Source of the DNA: an uncultured Lentisphaeria bacterium
Lineage (GTDB): Bacteria > Verrucomicrobiota > Lentisphaeria > Victivallales > Victivallaceae
Reading direction: 5' to 3'
Length of the DNA stretch: 15,049 nt
NCBI GenBank assembly: GCA_903821255.1
Contig: CAIJKT010000404.1
Span: forward strand, 1 to 15,049
Below the pieces are notes generated by a model. The model worked only from the letters and a program-made list of their open reading frames with translations. It was not told where the DNA came from and made no database searches. The position numbers and the translations under genes are program-made. Positions 1 to 6,953 of this stretch are shown here, one piece after another; the stretch's first letter is position 1; every line of letters starts with the position of its first letter.

Positions 1-480
1 AGCAACGCCCGCCGCCATACTTCATTTGCTTCGGTTGACGTTTTTCCTGAAATCAGCGACGATGTCGAAGTTGAAATCGATGAAAAAGATCTGCGCGTGG
101 ACACCTACCGCTCCAGCGGCGCCGGCGGCCAGCACGTCAACACCACCGACAGCGCCATCCGCATTACGCACATTCCCACCAATATCATTGTGGCGTGCCA
201 GGCGGAACGTTCACAGCACAAAAACCGCGCCACCGCCAGGAAAATGCTGAAAGCGCGGCTGTATGAGCGTCAGGAAGAGGAACGGCGCAAAGAGGCCGAC
301 CAGATTCGCGGAGTTAAAACCGAAAATAGCTGGGGCAACCAGATCCGTTCCTATGTGCTGCATCCATATCAGATGGTGAAAGATCTGCGGACTGATGTTG
401 AAACCGGCAATACCGCGGCGGTGCTGGACGGCGACCTCGACCGTTTCGTTGAAGCATGGCTGAAGTCCACGACAAAATAA
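1..480 (+). CDS. prfB: Peptide chain release factor 2, C-terminal part (5' end outside window)
   Basis: Class I release factor that recognises UGA/UAA stop codons in the ribosomal A site and triggers hydrolysis of peptidyl-tRNA. The frame is open from base 1 and ends in TAA at 478-480, giving 159 codons. The universal GGQ motif sits at residues 42-44 of the fragment in the context SGAGGQHVN. It is followed by ITHIPT, the SQHKNR stretch, [20 protein letters not shown] and an ending [21 protein letters not shown]. The WG-QIRSYVL and VKDLRT-VET blocks are typical of RF2 rather than RF1. The N-terminal domains, the SPF tripeptide and any autoregulatory +1 frameshift site lie upstream of the window and cannot be checked. 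The next gene starts 2 bases after the stop, so the two are probably cotranscribed. Confidence 0.96.
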   Translation, partial: SNARRHTSFASVDVFPEISDDVEVEIDEKDLRVDTYRSSGAGGQHVNTTDSAIRITHIPTNIIVACQAERSQHKNRATARKMLKARLYERQEEERRKEADQIRGVKTENSWGNQIRSYVLHPYQMVKDLRTDVETGNTAAVLDGDLDRFVEAWLKSTTK

Positions 481-482
481 AT

Positions 483-1478
483 ATGGCAAACAACAAAAAA
501 TCATTCTATGTATGTGAGTTGTCTGTAGAGCAGATAAAGCAGTTGGAGTCTATTTTAAAGGAGCGCTGCTGGGTATTCAAGGAAGTTCCCTATGCCCACT
601 GGCAGGCGGCGCTTGATAAAACCAGCGTTACCGCCTATCTCAGCGGTAAAACGACAGTGCAGGGGAAGAACCTTGAAGAATTGGTTTTGTACCTGATTGA
701 ACCGGAAATATTGAAAAGCGCCGGTTTCGGATATGAAGAGCTGCTTGGCGCAGCAGACGACAGCGTCAAGGCGGAGCCCGAACCGGAAGAACCGTTTACC
801 CCTCACGGGGGGATTGACGAAAGCGGCAAGGGCGATTTTTTCGGCCCGCTGGTTATCGCCGCCGTTTTTGCCGATGACGTCACTCAGAAGAAATACCGTG
901 AAATCGGAGTCCGCGATTCAAAAACGATCAAGAGCGGCAAAAAAATAAAAGAAATGGCGAACGCGATCAGAAACGCTTCCGGCGGCAAGTTTGTCGTGGT
1001 GACAATCGGACCGGAATCTTATAATCGCCTGTACGATAAGATCGGCAACCTTAACCGGCTGCTTGCCTGGGGGCATGCCAGAGCAATCGAGAATCTGCTG
1101 GAAAAAGCGCCGGAATGTCCGCGGATGCTGTCCGATAAATTCGGCTCCGAGCATCTGATTCGCAATGCCCTGCTGAAAAACGGACGCAATGTCAAGCTTG
1201 AACAGCGCACCAAAGCTGAAAGCGACGTGGCAGTGGCGGCGGCGTCGATCCTGGCGCGGGACATGTTCCTGAATCAAATGGACAAATTAGGCTCCGCGCT
1301 GCATTTGGAACTGCCGCGCGGCGCGAGCCCCGCCGTCGAAACTGTTGCCAGAGAATTAGTTGCCAGGCACGGCGCGGGCGAGCTGGGAAAATATGCGAAA
1401 CTTCATTTTAAAACCCTGGAAAAAGTATTGCCGGGATACGTAAGGCCCGGCAGGGAGGCAATGCTGGAAAATGGTTAA
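483..1478 (+). CDS. rnhC: Ribonuclease HIII
   Basis: Cytoplasmic endonuclease that cleaves the RNA strand of RNA:DNA hybrids in R-loop removal and replication. With the ATG at 483 the protein has 331 residues. Residues about 6-80 form the TBP-like N-terminal domain special to RNase HIII (SGKTTVQGKNLEELVLYLIE). A charged linker rich in E and P follows near residues 95-107, then the RNase HII-type catalytic domain. Acidic active-site candidates are D112 and E113 (GIDESGKGDFFGP), D145 (VRDSKTIKS), D218 (LSDKFG) and D248 (AESDVAVAAASI). The GKGDFFGP block separates it from RNase HII. An in-frame ATG at 456 would add nine residues and overlap prfB by 25 bases; I prefer 483 because it just clears the prfB stop, although neither start has a clear Shine-Dalgarno sequence. 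The 3' end overlaps galM by 8 bases. Confidence 0.94.
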   Translation: MANNKKSFYVCELSVEQIKQLESILKERCWVFKEVPYAHWQAALDKTSVTAYLSGKTTVQGKNLEELVLYLIEPEILKSAGFGYEELLGAADDSVKAEPEPEEPFTPHGGIDESGKGDFFGPLVIAAVFADDVTQKKYREIGVRDSKTIKSGKKIKEMANAIRNASGGKFVVVTIGPESYNRLYDKIGNLNRLLAWGHARAIENLLEKAPECPRMLSDKFGSEHLIRNALLKNGRNVKLEQRTKAESDVAVAAASILARDMFLNQMDKLGSALHLELPRGASPAVETVARELVARHGAGELGKYAKLHFKTLEKVLPGYVRPGREAMLENG

Positions 1479-2541
1479 AAGACAAGGCAGAATCAAACAG
1501 GAACATTTTATTAAGACTGCCGACGGCGGAAATATCACGCTTTTCACGCTGGACAATGGTGAAGGCGGCAGTGTCTCGATTATTGACTACGGCGCAACAG
1601 TCGTTTCTCTGAATGTGCCGGACCGGAAAGGCAAAACGCGGGATGTCGTTCTCGGGTTTATGAAACGCGAAGACTATCTGCAGAACCCGCCGTACTTCGG
1701 CAGCACAATCGGCCGTTATGCCAACCGGATCGCGAAAGGCCGTTTCGTGCTTGAAGGCAAGACATATAATATTCCAGTCTCGGCGAGAGAGGACAACTGT
1801 GTGCATGGCGGCAAAACCGGATTCCATAAAGTGATCTGGAAAGCAACGCCGATGGAGAATTCCCTGGGACCGGCGCTGCGGCTGCAATATGTCAGCCAGG
1901 ACGGTGAAGAAGGTTTTCCCGGCCAACTGACGGTGTCCGTACTTTATACTCTGACCTGGGATAATTTTCTGCGGATAGATTATACCGCTGAAACCGACCA
2001 GCCGACAGTCATAAATCTGACGAACCACAGCTATTTCAATCTGAACGGCGAGAGCAGCGGATTAATTGAGGACCATGAGTTGTGGATCGGCGCCGGATTT
2101 TATACGCCGTCTGAAAATCGTTTCATGACCGGCGAAGTCCTGTCGGTAAAGCGGACTCCCGCGCTGGATTATACCGCCCCCGCGCTGATCAGTTCGAAAA
2201 TTCAGGCGCTGCCGGGCGGCTACGACTTTAATTATGTGCTTAACCGCCGCACCACCCCTGAAAGAGAAGCTGCCGCATGGCTTTATTCTGCCGAATCCAG
2301 CATCATGATGGAAGTTTTCACTTCGGAACCGGGAATGCAGGTCTACTCCTCGGAACTGCTGACTGTTGGCGATGTCCCGCCCGGCAAGAACGGCAGGAAA
2401 TACCCGAAAAGAGCGGCGCTGTGCCTGGAGACACAACATTTCCCGGATTCCCCGAATCAACCGCATTTTCCGTCAACCGAGCTCAGGCCTGGAGAAAAGT
2501 ATCACAGTTTCACTGTTTACCGTTTTTCCGTGACCTCCTGA
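1471..2541 (+). CDS. galM: Aldose 1-epimerase (mutarotase)
   Basis: Interconverts alpha and beta anomers of free aldoses such as glucose and galactose, ahead of sugar kinases. The 356-residue length is usual for bacterial GalM. Visible family motifs in order are GRYANRIAKGRF (81-92), HGG (112-114) followed by GFHKVIWKA, TNHSYFNL with the catalytic acid H186, GYDFNYVL with D252, and CLETQHFPDSPNQPHFPS with the general base E320. No signal peptide is visible, so it acts in the cytoplasm. The start ATG lies inside the end of rnhC (8-base overlap) with a purine-rich AGGGAGG about 12 bases upstream. The last 25 bases overlap, tail to tail, the end of the minus-strand AraC gene, so no separate terminator fits between them. 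Its true sugar cannot be told from sequence. Confidence 0.94.
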   Translation: MVKRQGRIKQEHFIKTADGGNITLFTLDNGEGGSVSIIDYGATVVSLNVPDRKGKTRDVVLGFMKREDYLQNPPYFGSTIGRYANRIAKGRFVLEGKTYNIPVSAREDNCVHGGKTGFHKVIWKATPMENSLGPALRLQYVSQDGEEGFPGQLTVSVLYTLTWDNFLRIDYTAETDQPTVINLTNHSYFNLNGESSGLIEDHELWIGAGFYTPSENRFMTGEVLSVKRTPALDYTAPALISSKIQALPGGYDFNYVLNRRTTPEREAAAWLYSAESSIMMEVFTSEPGMQVYSSELLTVGDVPPGKNGRKYPKRAALCLETQHFPDSPNQPHFPSTELRPGEKYHSFTVYRFSVTS

Positions 2542-3314
2542 GACCAGGATGCCGGTTCTTTGTTTTTCCTGCGGTAATGTCCCGGAGCCAGACCGGTTTC
2601 GCGTTTGAAACTGCGGGAGAAAGTATGCTGGTCTGGAAAATTTAACATTTCCGAGATCTGGAGTAAGCTTAAGCTGGAATATGCCAGCAGATTAATGGCT
2701 TTATTGATAACCAGGCGGCGGACGAATTTCATCGGGGTCGTTCCCTGTTCATGCTGAAAGATCCGGATAAAGTGGTTTACTGACATGCCCGCCGCCGCCG
2801 CCAGCTTGTTCACCGAAATATCCCCTGATGCAAGGTTTTTATTAATGTAAAAAATTGCTTCGTTTATTCTGGGGTCTTGTGCCTGGCTGAATCTGCGCCC
2901 GGAGCCGTCCTGTTCCTGGTGGTAACGCAAAATAAGGATATGGAGATAGTGTTTTTTGATTTCGGTCTCCACATTGTCGTCCAGAGCGTCCCCCGTGAAA
3001 ATTGCATCGAATATATCTTTGTAATCCGCGACCTGGATTATGCCCGGCTTCAGTCCGCCGTACAGTGCACTGTCGTCCTCGGGCATAAATTTCACTGCAT
3101 TGATTCTGGACGGCGTAAATGACTCGATGCTGTGCATGTATCCTGGTGGAATCAGGACCGCGCGCGAGTTGTCTATATAATCAATTTTACCATCGAGACA
3201 GACTTTCAATTTAGTCTCGGTGTCGAAATAATGGTCCAGTTGCCAGTATTCGTGGCAATGATAGCCGGTGGTATGCGCTGAAATTTTTGCCGTATTCAAT
3301 ACTAATATTTTCAT
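2517..3314 (-). CDS. AraC-family transcriptional regulator (first of two)
   Basis: Probable sugar-responsive DNA-binding regulator of 265 residues. The N-terminal half (about 1-130) looks like an AraC-type cupin sensor: HCHEYWQL near residue 19 and IPPGYMHSI near 55 resemble the metal- or ligand-pocket edges of such domains. The C-terminal domain (about 150-250) carries two helix-turn-helix units, SVNKLAAAAGMSVNHFIRIF (168-187) and LLQISEMLNFPDQHTFSRSF (217-236), followed by GLAPGHYRR, the usual AraC signature end. It lies 57 bases downstream of the isomerase-like gene on the same strand, so it is probably cotranscribed and may control that gene or the divergent operon from 4382. The start codon has only a weak AGG upstream. 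The effector is unknown. Confidence 0.92.
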   Translation of the reverse strand: MKILVLNTAKISAHTTGYHCHEYWQLDHYFDTETKLKVCLDGKIDYIDNSRAVLIPPGYMHSIESFTPSRINAVKFMPEDDSALYGGLKPGIIQVADYKDIFDAIFTGDALDDNVETEIKKHYLHILILRYHQEQDGSGRRFSQAQDPRINEAIFYINKNLASGDISVNKLAAAAGMSVNHFIRIFQHEQGTTPMKFVRRLVINKAINLLAYSSLSLLQISEMLNFPDQHTFSRSFKRETGLAPGHYRRKNKEPASWSQEVTEKR

Positions 3315-3371
3315 AACCGCTAAACCTGTAAACTACAATTGAACAATGACGTTGTAAATATACGCCCTGCT

Positions 3372-4184
3372 TTAATTTTTTTCGTGTTTGAAAGCGGTAA
3401 TCATCGCGGAAAAATTCATGCAGGCTTGAAAACACTCCGACAGAAATGTCTCTTCGGTCTCGCCTTCCGGACCACGGCGCATGTTCGCCTCTGTGCTGGG
3501 ACATTTGTCATAAGCGGACTCCGCGATAATCCCTGCCAGTTCATTCCAGTCAACCGTTCCGGTGAACATCGGCCGGTGCAGGTCGGACACTCCGTCATTG
3601 TCATGCAGATGCACCGCAATAAGCCGGCTTTTCAGCCGGTCCAGGTCTTTCAGTCCGCGGCACGCGCCCATGTTTCCATGCCCGGAGTCATAGCAAAGCC
3701 CCAGGCAGTCATCGGGATAATCATTGAAAACGGATTCTATCGCGTCAAATGAGCCGTTTTCAACTGCTATTTTCACCTTCAAAGCTTTTGCGGCGGAAAG
3801 CAGAACGTCCAAAGACTTGTACAGCGGTTTGCGGTGCAGGCTGTTTTGCTCCAGGTCCGGCAGATGAATCACAATTGCGCCGCCGCCAAGCGCGGCAGTC
3901 ATTTCCAGGCGGTTCAGTACGAGTTCGACCCCGCTTAAGCGCTCATATTCCACCAGAGAGCCCCAGTTTTTTTCCACGCCGGCCGAGGCGTGCAGGTCGA
4001 GCAGTTTCAGGCCGAAGTCGCCAAGCCATTTTTCTATCTGCGAAATTTCATGCCGCGAGTAAATAAAATCCGTGTTCCAATGGTGGCACCAGTGAACATG
4101 GGTAAAGCCTGCCGCAGCTATTTTCTCCAAAAACGGCGCGGGGCAGCCTGTGTCCTTGGCATAGTCGGTCGTGATACTCAGCAT
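3372..4184 (-). CDS. Sugar phosphate isomerase/epimerase family protein (xylose-isomerase-like TIM barrel)
   Basis: A 270-residue single-domain TIM barrel of the AP endonuclease 2 / xylose isomerase-like family, which includes sugar and inosose isomerases, epimerases and dehydratases. Likely divalent-metal ligands are E142 (IAVENGS), D166 and H169 (CYDSGHGN), H194 (VHLHDNDG) and E232 (STEANMR), the usual E-D-H-E spread at the ends of strands. IVIHLPD (104-110) is another typical strand end. No signal peptide is seen. The start ATG is supported by a strong AAGGAG (plus-strand CTCCTT at 4192-4197) seven bases upstream. It is divergent from the GntR-led keto-deoxy sugar acid operon, with 197 bases between starts, and is followed by an AraC regulator. 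It may supply a ketose or epimer to that pathway, but the reaction cannot be assigned from sequence. Confidence 0.87.
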   Translation of the reverse strand: MLSITTDYAKDTGCPAPFLEKIAAAGFTHVHWCHHWNTDFIYSRHEISQIEKWLGDFGLKLLDLHASAGVEKNWGSLVEYERLSGVELVLNRLEMTAALGGGAIVIHLPDLEQNSLHRKPLYKSLDVLLSAAKALKVKIAVENGSFDAIESVFNDYPDDCLGLCYDSGHGNMGACRGLKDLDRLKSRLIAVHLHDNDGVSDLHRPMFTGTVDWNELAGIIAESAYDKCPSTEANMRRGPEGETEETFLSECFQACMNFSAMITAFKHEKN

Positions 4185-4202
4185 TTCCGCACTCCTTGTT
4201 TA

Positions 4203-4236
4203 ATTATAGATTACTAAGCTATTGCAGAGATGCAAT
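4203..4236 (-). promoter_or_regulatory. Promoter and candidate operator of the isomerase-AraC operon
   Basis: On the minus strand a perfect TATAAT (plus ATTATA, 4203-4208) lies 18 bases upstream of the isomerase start codon. A consensus -35 at the right distance is missing. TTGCAT (minus strand, in 4231-4236) is present but is 21 bases from TATAAT; it would be 16 bases from an alternative TAATCT. Exactly over the expected -35 lies a perfect 6-4-6 inverted repeat, ATTGCA GAGA TGCAAT (4221-4236). A good -10 with a poor -35 under a palindrome fits a promoter controlled by a regulator. The motifs are seen; the function is inferred. Confidence 0.5.
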
Positions 4237-4318
4237 TTTTTCAAGCTTCTCTTTCAAATCGCGACTCTGTATTGCTTCAGGTTTATGTATTATTCAGGCT
4301 GTAAAGAAACAGAAGGAC

Positions 4319-4347
4319 TTGACAAAACACTTTTTCCGCAATATTAT
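4319..4347 (+). promoter_or_regulatory. Strong sigma70-type promoter of the GntR / KDG operon
   Basis: TTGACA (4319-4324), a 17-base spacer, then TATTAT (4342-4347), which is one mismatch from consensus in the whole two-box promoter. Transcription would begin near 4354, leaving a leader of under 30 bases before the GntR start. It is the best promoter match I found in the window. Repeats at 4347-4374 overlap its downstream edge and the start site. Confidence 0.75.
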
Positions 4348-4374
4348 ATAGAAAACTAATAAATTCTATAGAAT
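4347..4374. promoter_or_regulatory. Candidate GntR operator: TATAGAA / TTCTATA repeats at the transcription start
   Basis: TATAGAA occurs at 4347-4353 and 4367-4373, 20 bases (two helical turns) apart, and its complement TTCTATA occurs at 4364-4370. The second pair merges into a perfect 12-base palindrome, ATTCTATAGAAT (4363-4374). The array covers the end of the -10 box through the start of the GntR coding region, the typical position for repression. Autorepression by the GntR protein encoded immediately downstream is the simplest reading; this is inference from position. Confidence 0.55.
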
Positions 4375-4381
4375 AGTGAAA

Positions 4382-5125
4382 ATGTCTTTAAAGCAAAAAG
4401 CATACGAGTACATTCTGTCAAAGATAACTTCCGGGGAGTTTGAGCCAGGAAGGCGGTTGTGTGAAGTCAGCCTGGCAAAAGAAATCGGCATAAGCCCCAC
4501 GCCATTGCGCGAAGCATTCCGCCAGCTTACGGCGGAGGGGATACTGGCGCATCGTCCGAATTCAGGAATTATTGTTGCGGAGATAAATACGCAAAAAATC
4601 ACCGAGTTGTATGAGGTGCGTGAAGCCCTCGAGTCTTTTTGCGCCCGGCAGGCCGCATTGAAAATGAACCGGCTTGATACGGACAGGCTGAAAAAATGCC
4701 TGGACCGGCAGTCTGAAATCGCGCACGAACTGAAAAAATCATGCAGAGAGACTTTCAGTTCGGAAGAGGAAGTGGAATATATGAAAGCGGATGCCGAGTT
4801 TCATCTCCTTATTCTTGCGGCCTCGGAAAATTCGATCATCAACAAAACCATGCGGGAATGCCATATCCTCGGCCGTCTTCTAGGTTTCAACAGTCACAAA
4901 CATACTCTGGAGCAGGTTTCAACCACCATCAAGCAGCATCATGAAATCCTGAAATATATAAAAAAGCAGAATCCGGACAAGGCGGAACACTGGATTAAAA
5001 CCCATATCCATTTCAGCAGGGACACGGCGCTGGCCAACAGGAAAACGGATCATGCCGCAGATAATGACCGGAAGACATATTCTGAAAGATTATATAATTC
5101 CATATATAAAATGGAAACAGAATGA
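4382..5125 (+). CDS. GntR-family transcriptional regulator, FadR/FCD subfamily
   Basis: Ligand-responsive repressor or activator, probably controlling the catabolic genes behind it. Numbered from the GTG at 4376, residues 1-70 form the winged helix-turn-helix (LKQKAYEYILSKITSGEFEPG, then ISPTPLREAFRQLTAEGIL), and residues about 76-220 form the all-helical FCD domain. Candidate metal/ligand residues are D139 and H143 (DAEFHLLIL), H189 (QHHEIL) and H210 (KTHIHF), matching the Asp-His-His-His set of metal-binding FCD domains. FCD GntR proteins often sense organic acids or sugar acids, which fits the KDG kinase and KDPG aldolase downstream. I chose ATG 4382 over GTG 4376, two codons upstream; neither has a Shine-Dalgarno sequence. 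The stop overlaps a 5122 ATG and lies 11 bases before the preferred start of the next gene. Confidence 0.92.
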   Translation: MSLKQKAYEYILSKITSGEFEPGRRLCEVSLAKEIGISPTPLREAFRQLTAEGILAHRPNSGIIVAEINTQKITELYEVREALESFCARQAALKMNRLDTDRLKKCLDRQSEIAHELKKSCRETFSSEEEVEYMKADAEFHLLILAASENSIINKTMRECHILGRLLGFNSHKHTLEQVSTTIKQHHEILKYIKKQNPDKAEHWIKTHIHFSRDTALANRKTDHAADNDRKTYSERLYNSIYKMETE

Positions 5126-5136
5126 TTGGAGCAAAG

Positions 5137-6291
5137 ATGATGAATAAGGATTCGTTGAAGCCGGCTGAAATTAAATATCCTCCGGATGAGAAACACAAAA
5201 CTGCGAACAGGCAGTTCCAGGGTATTCCCGGATTGGCGGTGACCCCGGGCGGCCGCCTGTTTGCCACCTGGTACTCCGGCGGAGTCAACGAAGGGCCGGA
5301 TAATTTTGTGGTACTGGTTCAAAGCAATGACCGGGGCAGTGCCTGGAGCGAACCGGTTGCGGTCATTGATCCGCCCGTCCGGAACATCCGCGCCTTCGAT
5401 CCTGCTTTGTGGCTCGACCCTCAAGGGAAATTGTGGTGGTTCTGGGCGCAATCGTTTTCGCCGGCGGACGGGACTATTTCCGATGACGCCAACGGCGTCT
5501 GCGGCATATTCACCGCCAATCCGGATGCTGAAATACTGAAGTGGAGCAATCCGGTCCGGATTGCTGACGGGATAATGATGAACAAGCCGTCGGTTCTGGC
5601 TGATGGTACATGGGCTATGCTGGTCGCGATATGGGGCGACGGTATCGGCGGCGGCAAAATACCCGACCGGCTGGCGGCGCAATGCGGCGCGAATATGGTT
5701 GTCTCAACCGATAACGGACAGACGTTTTCGTATCGCGGCGGGGTCGCCGTTCCCCACCGGTGTTTCGATGAACATATCATTGTGGAATTGAAGGATGGAA
5801 AACTCTGGATGCTCGTAAGAACTTTTTACGGAACAAGTCAGAGTTTCTCCATGGATCAGGGCAAAACATGGAGTCCCGGCGAAAATTCAGGACTGGGCGG
5901 ACCGAATTCACGTCTCTTTATCCGGCGATTGTCTTCAGGGAATCTTCTTCTGGTGAATCATGCGGATATTTCCCCGGATGCGGCAGTGAAGCTTTTTATT
6001 GACGGGAAATCATGGCGCAACCGTTCGCGGCTGACCGCCTTTATATCAGATGATGACGGTAAAACATGGAAAGGCGGACTGTTGCTGGATGAACGGGACA
6101 ACGTTTCATATCCGGATGGAATGGAGGATAAAGAAGGTGTGATCAGAATAATCTATGATTATGAACGCTATAAAGAAGGGGCGATTTACATGGCGTCATT
6201 CCGTGAAGAGGATATTCTGGCCGGTAAGTGCGCAACTCCGCAGGCGCAATTGAAAGTATTGATAAATAAAACAGGAGGCGTCAGAACATGA
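5137..6291 (+). CDS. Sialidase-like Asp-box (BNR) beta-propeller protein, function uncertain
   Basis: 384 residues from the ATG at 5137, resembling the sialidase-fold BNR_2 family. Four Asp-box motifs are visible: SNDRGSAW (63-70), STDNGQTF (190-197), SMDQGKTW (238-245) and SDDDGKTW (304-311), consistent with a six-bladed propeller. FDEHIIVELKDGKLWMLVRT and VSYPDGMEDKEGVIRIIYDY match sialidase active-site regions (Glu, Arg, Tyr). The N-terminal block reads FQGIPGLAVTPGGRLFATW, where true sialidases have Y/F-R-I-P; the first arginine of the carboxylate-binding triad is therefore glycine. No signal peptide is seen, so the protein is cytoplasmic. GGAG (5128-5131) supports a start at 5137 or 5140; an ATG at 5122 is less likely. 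Its TGA overlaps the eda start (ATGA). The operon suggests it acts on an oligosaccharide or glycoside that yields a keto-deoxy or uronic acid. Whether it is a hydrolase, lyase or isomerase is open. Confidence 0.82.
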   Translation: MMNKDSLKPAEIKYPPDEKHKTANRQFQGIPGLAVTPGGRLFATWYSGGVNEGPDNFVVLVQSNDRGSAWSEPVAVIDPPVRNIRAFDPALWLDPQGKLWWFWAQSFSPADGTISDDANGVCGIFTANPDAEILKWSNPVRIADGIMMNKPSVLADGTWAMLVAIWGDGIGGGKIPDRLAAQCGANMVVSTDNGQTFSYRGGVAVPHRCFDEHIIVELKDGKLWMLVRTFYGTSQSFSMDQGKTWSPGENSGLGGPNSRLFIRRLSSGNLLLVNHADISPDAAVKLFIDGKSWRNRSRLTAFISDDDGKTWKGGLLLDERDNVSYPDGMEDKEGVIRIIYDYERYKEGAIYMASFREEDILAGKCATPQAQLKVLINKTGGVRT

Positions 6292-6950
6292 AAGAACTTT
6301 TCTCTGAAAAATTAACGGGTAGAATAGAGGCTTGCGGTGTAATTGCCGTACTGGTCATTGACCGGGTGGAGGATGCGGTACCGCTGGCAAAAGCCCTGCT
6401 CCGCGGCGGTATTGACGTCATGGAGCTGACGCTCCGGACCCCGGCGGCGATCGGGGCATTGAAGGAAATCAGGAATAAAGTTCCTGAAATGATCGCCGGT
6501 ATCGGAACGATTCTCACCCCGGAACAGGTTATGGAAGCGAAGGCTGCCGGCGCGGAATTCGGAGTGGCTCCGGGAATGAATTCGCGGGTCGTCGCTAAAG
6601 CAAGGGAAATCGGACTGCCTTTTGCTCCGGGAATATGCACTCCGTCAGATATTGAAGCCGCGCTTGAACACGGGTGCAGGCTGCTGAAATTCTTCCCGGC
6701 GGAAACCTGCGGGGGACTTAAACACCTGAAAAACATGTCAGCGCCTTACATGCATCTTGGTTTGAAATTCATTCCGCTTGGCGGACTTGACCAGAATAAT
6801 CTGGCGTCGTATCTGTCCGAGCCGTCTGTCGCGGCGGTCGGCGGTTCATGGATCGCCAAACGCGATACGATCAAAGCCAATGACTGGACCGCGATCACCG
6901 CCGCCGCCGCAAAAGCCGCTGAAACAGTCAAAACAATAAAAGGACGCTGA
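6288..6950 (+). CDS. eda: KDPG / KHG aldolase (2-dehydro-3-deoxy-phosphogluconate aldolase)
   Basis: Cleaves 2-keto-3-deoxy-6-phosphogluconate to pyruvate and glyceraldehyde-3-phosphate, the last step of the Entner-Doudoroff and uronate routes. At 220 residues it has the usual length. Key features are the catalytic E46 and R50 in DVMELTLRTPAA, GIGTILTPEQ (71-80), PGICTPSDIEAA, the Schiff-base lysine K134 in LLKFFPAETCGG, the phosphate-loop PLGGLD (163-168) and VGGSWIA (184-190). An AGGAGG at 6273-6278, nine bases before the ATG, gives strong initiation. The start overlaps the previous stop by four bases (ATGA), implying translational coupling. It is followed 3 bases later by the KDG kinase gene. 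Related members act on 2-keto-4-hydroxyglutarate or KDPGal, so stereochemistry is not certain. Confidence 0.94.
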   Translation: MKELFSEKLTGRIEACGVIAVLVIDRVEDAVPLAKALLRGGIDVMELTLRTPAAIGALKEIRNKVPEMIAGIGTILTPEQVMEAKAAGAEFGVAPGMNSRVVAKAREIGLPFAPGICTPSDIEAALEHGCRLLKFFPAETCGGLKHLKNMSAPYMHLGLKFIPLGGLDQNNLASYLSEPSVAAVGGSWIAKRDTIKANDWTAITAAAAKAAETVKTIKGR

Positions 6951-6953
6951 ATT

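Noticed and set aside
1408..2028. 206-codon minus-strand frame opposite galM
   Set aside because: galM keeps every active-site motif on the plus strand; the antisense frame is a by-product of it.
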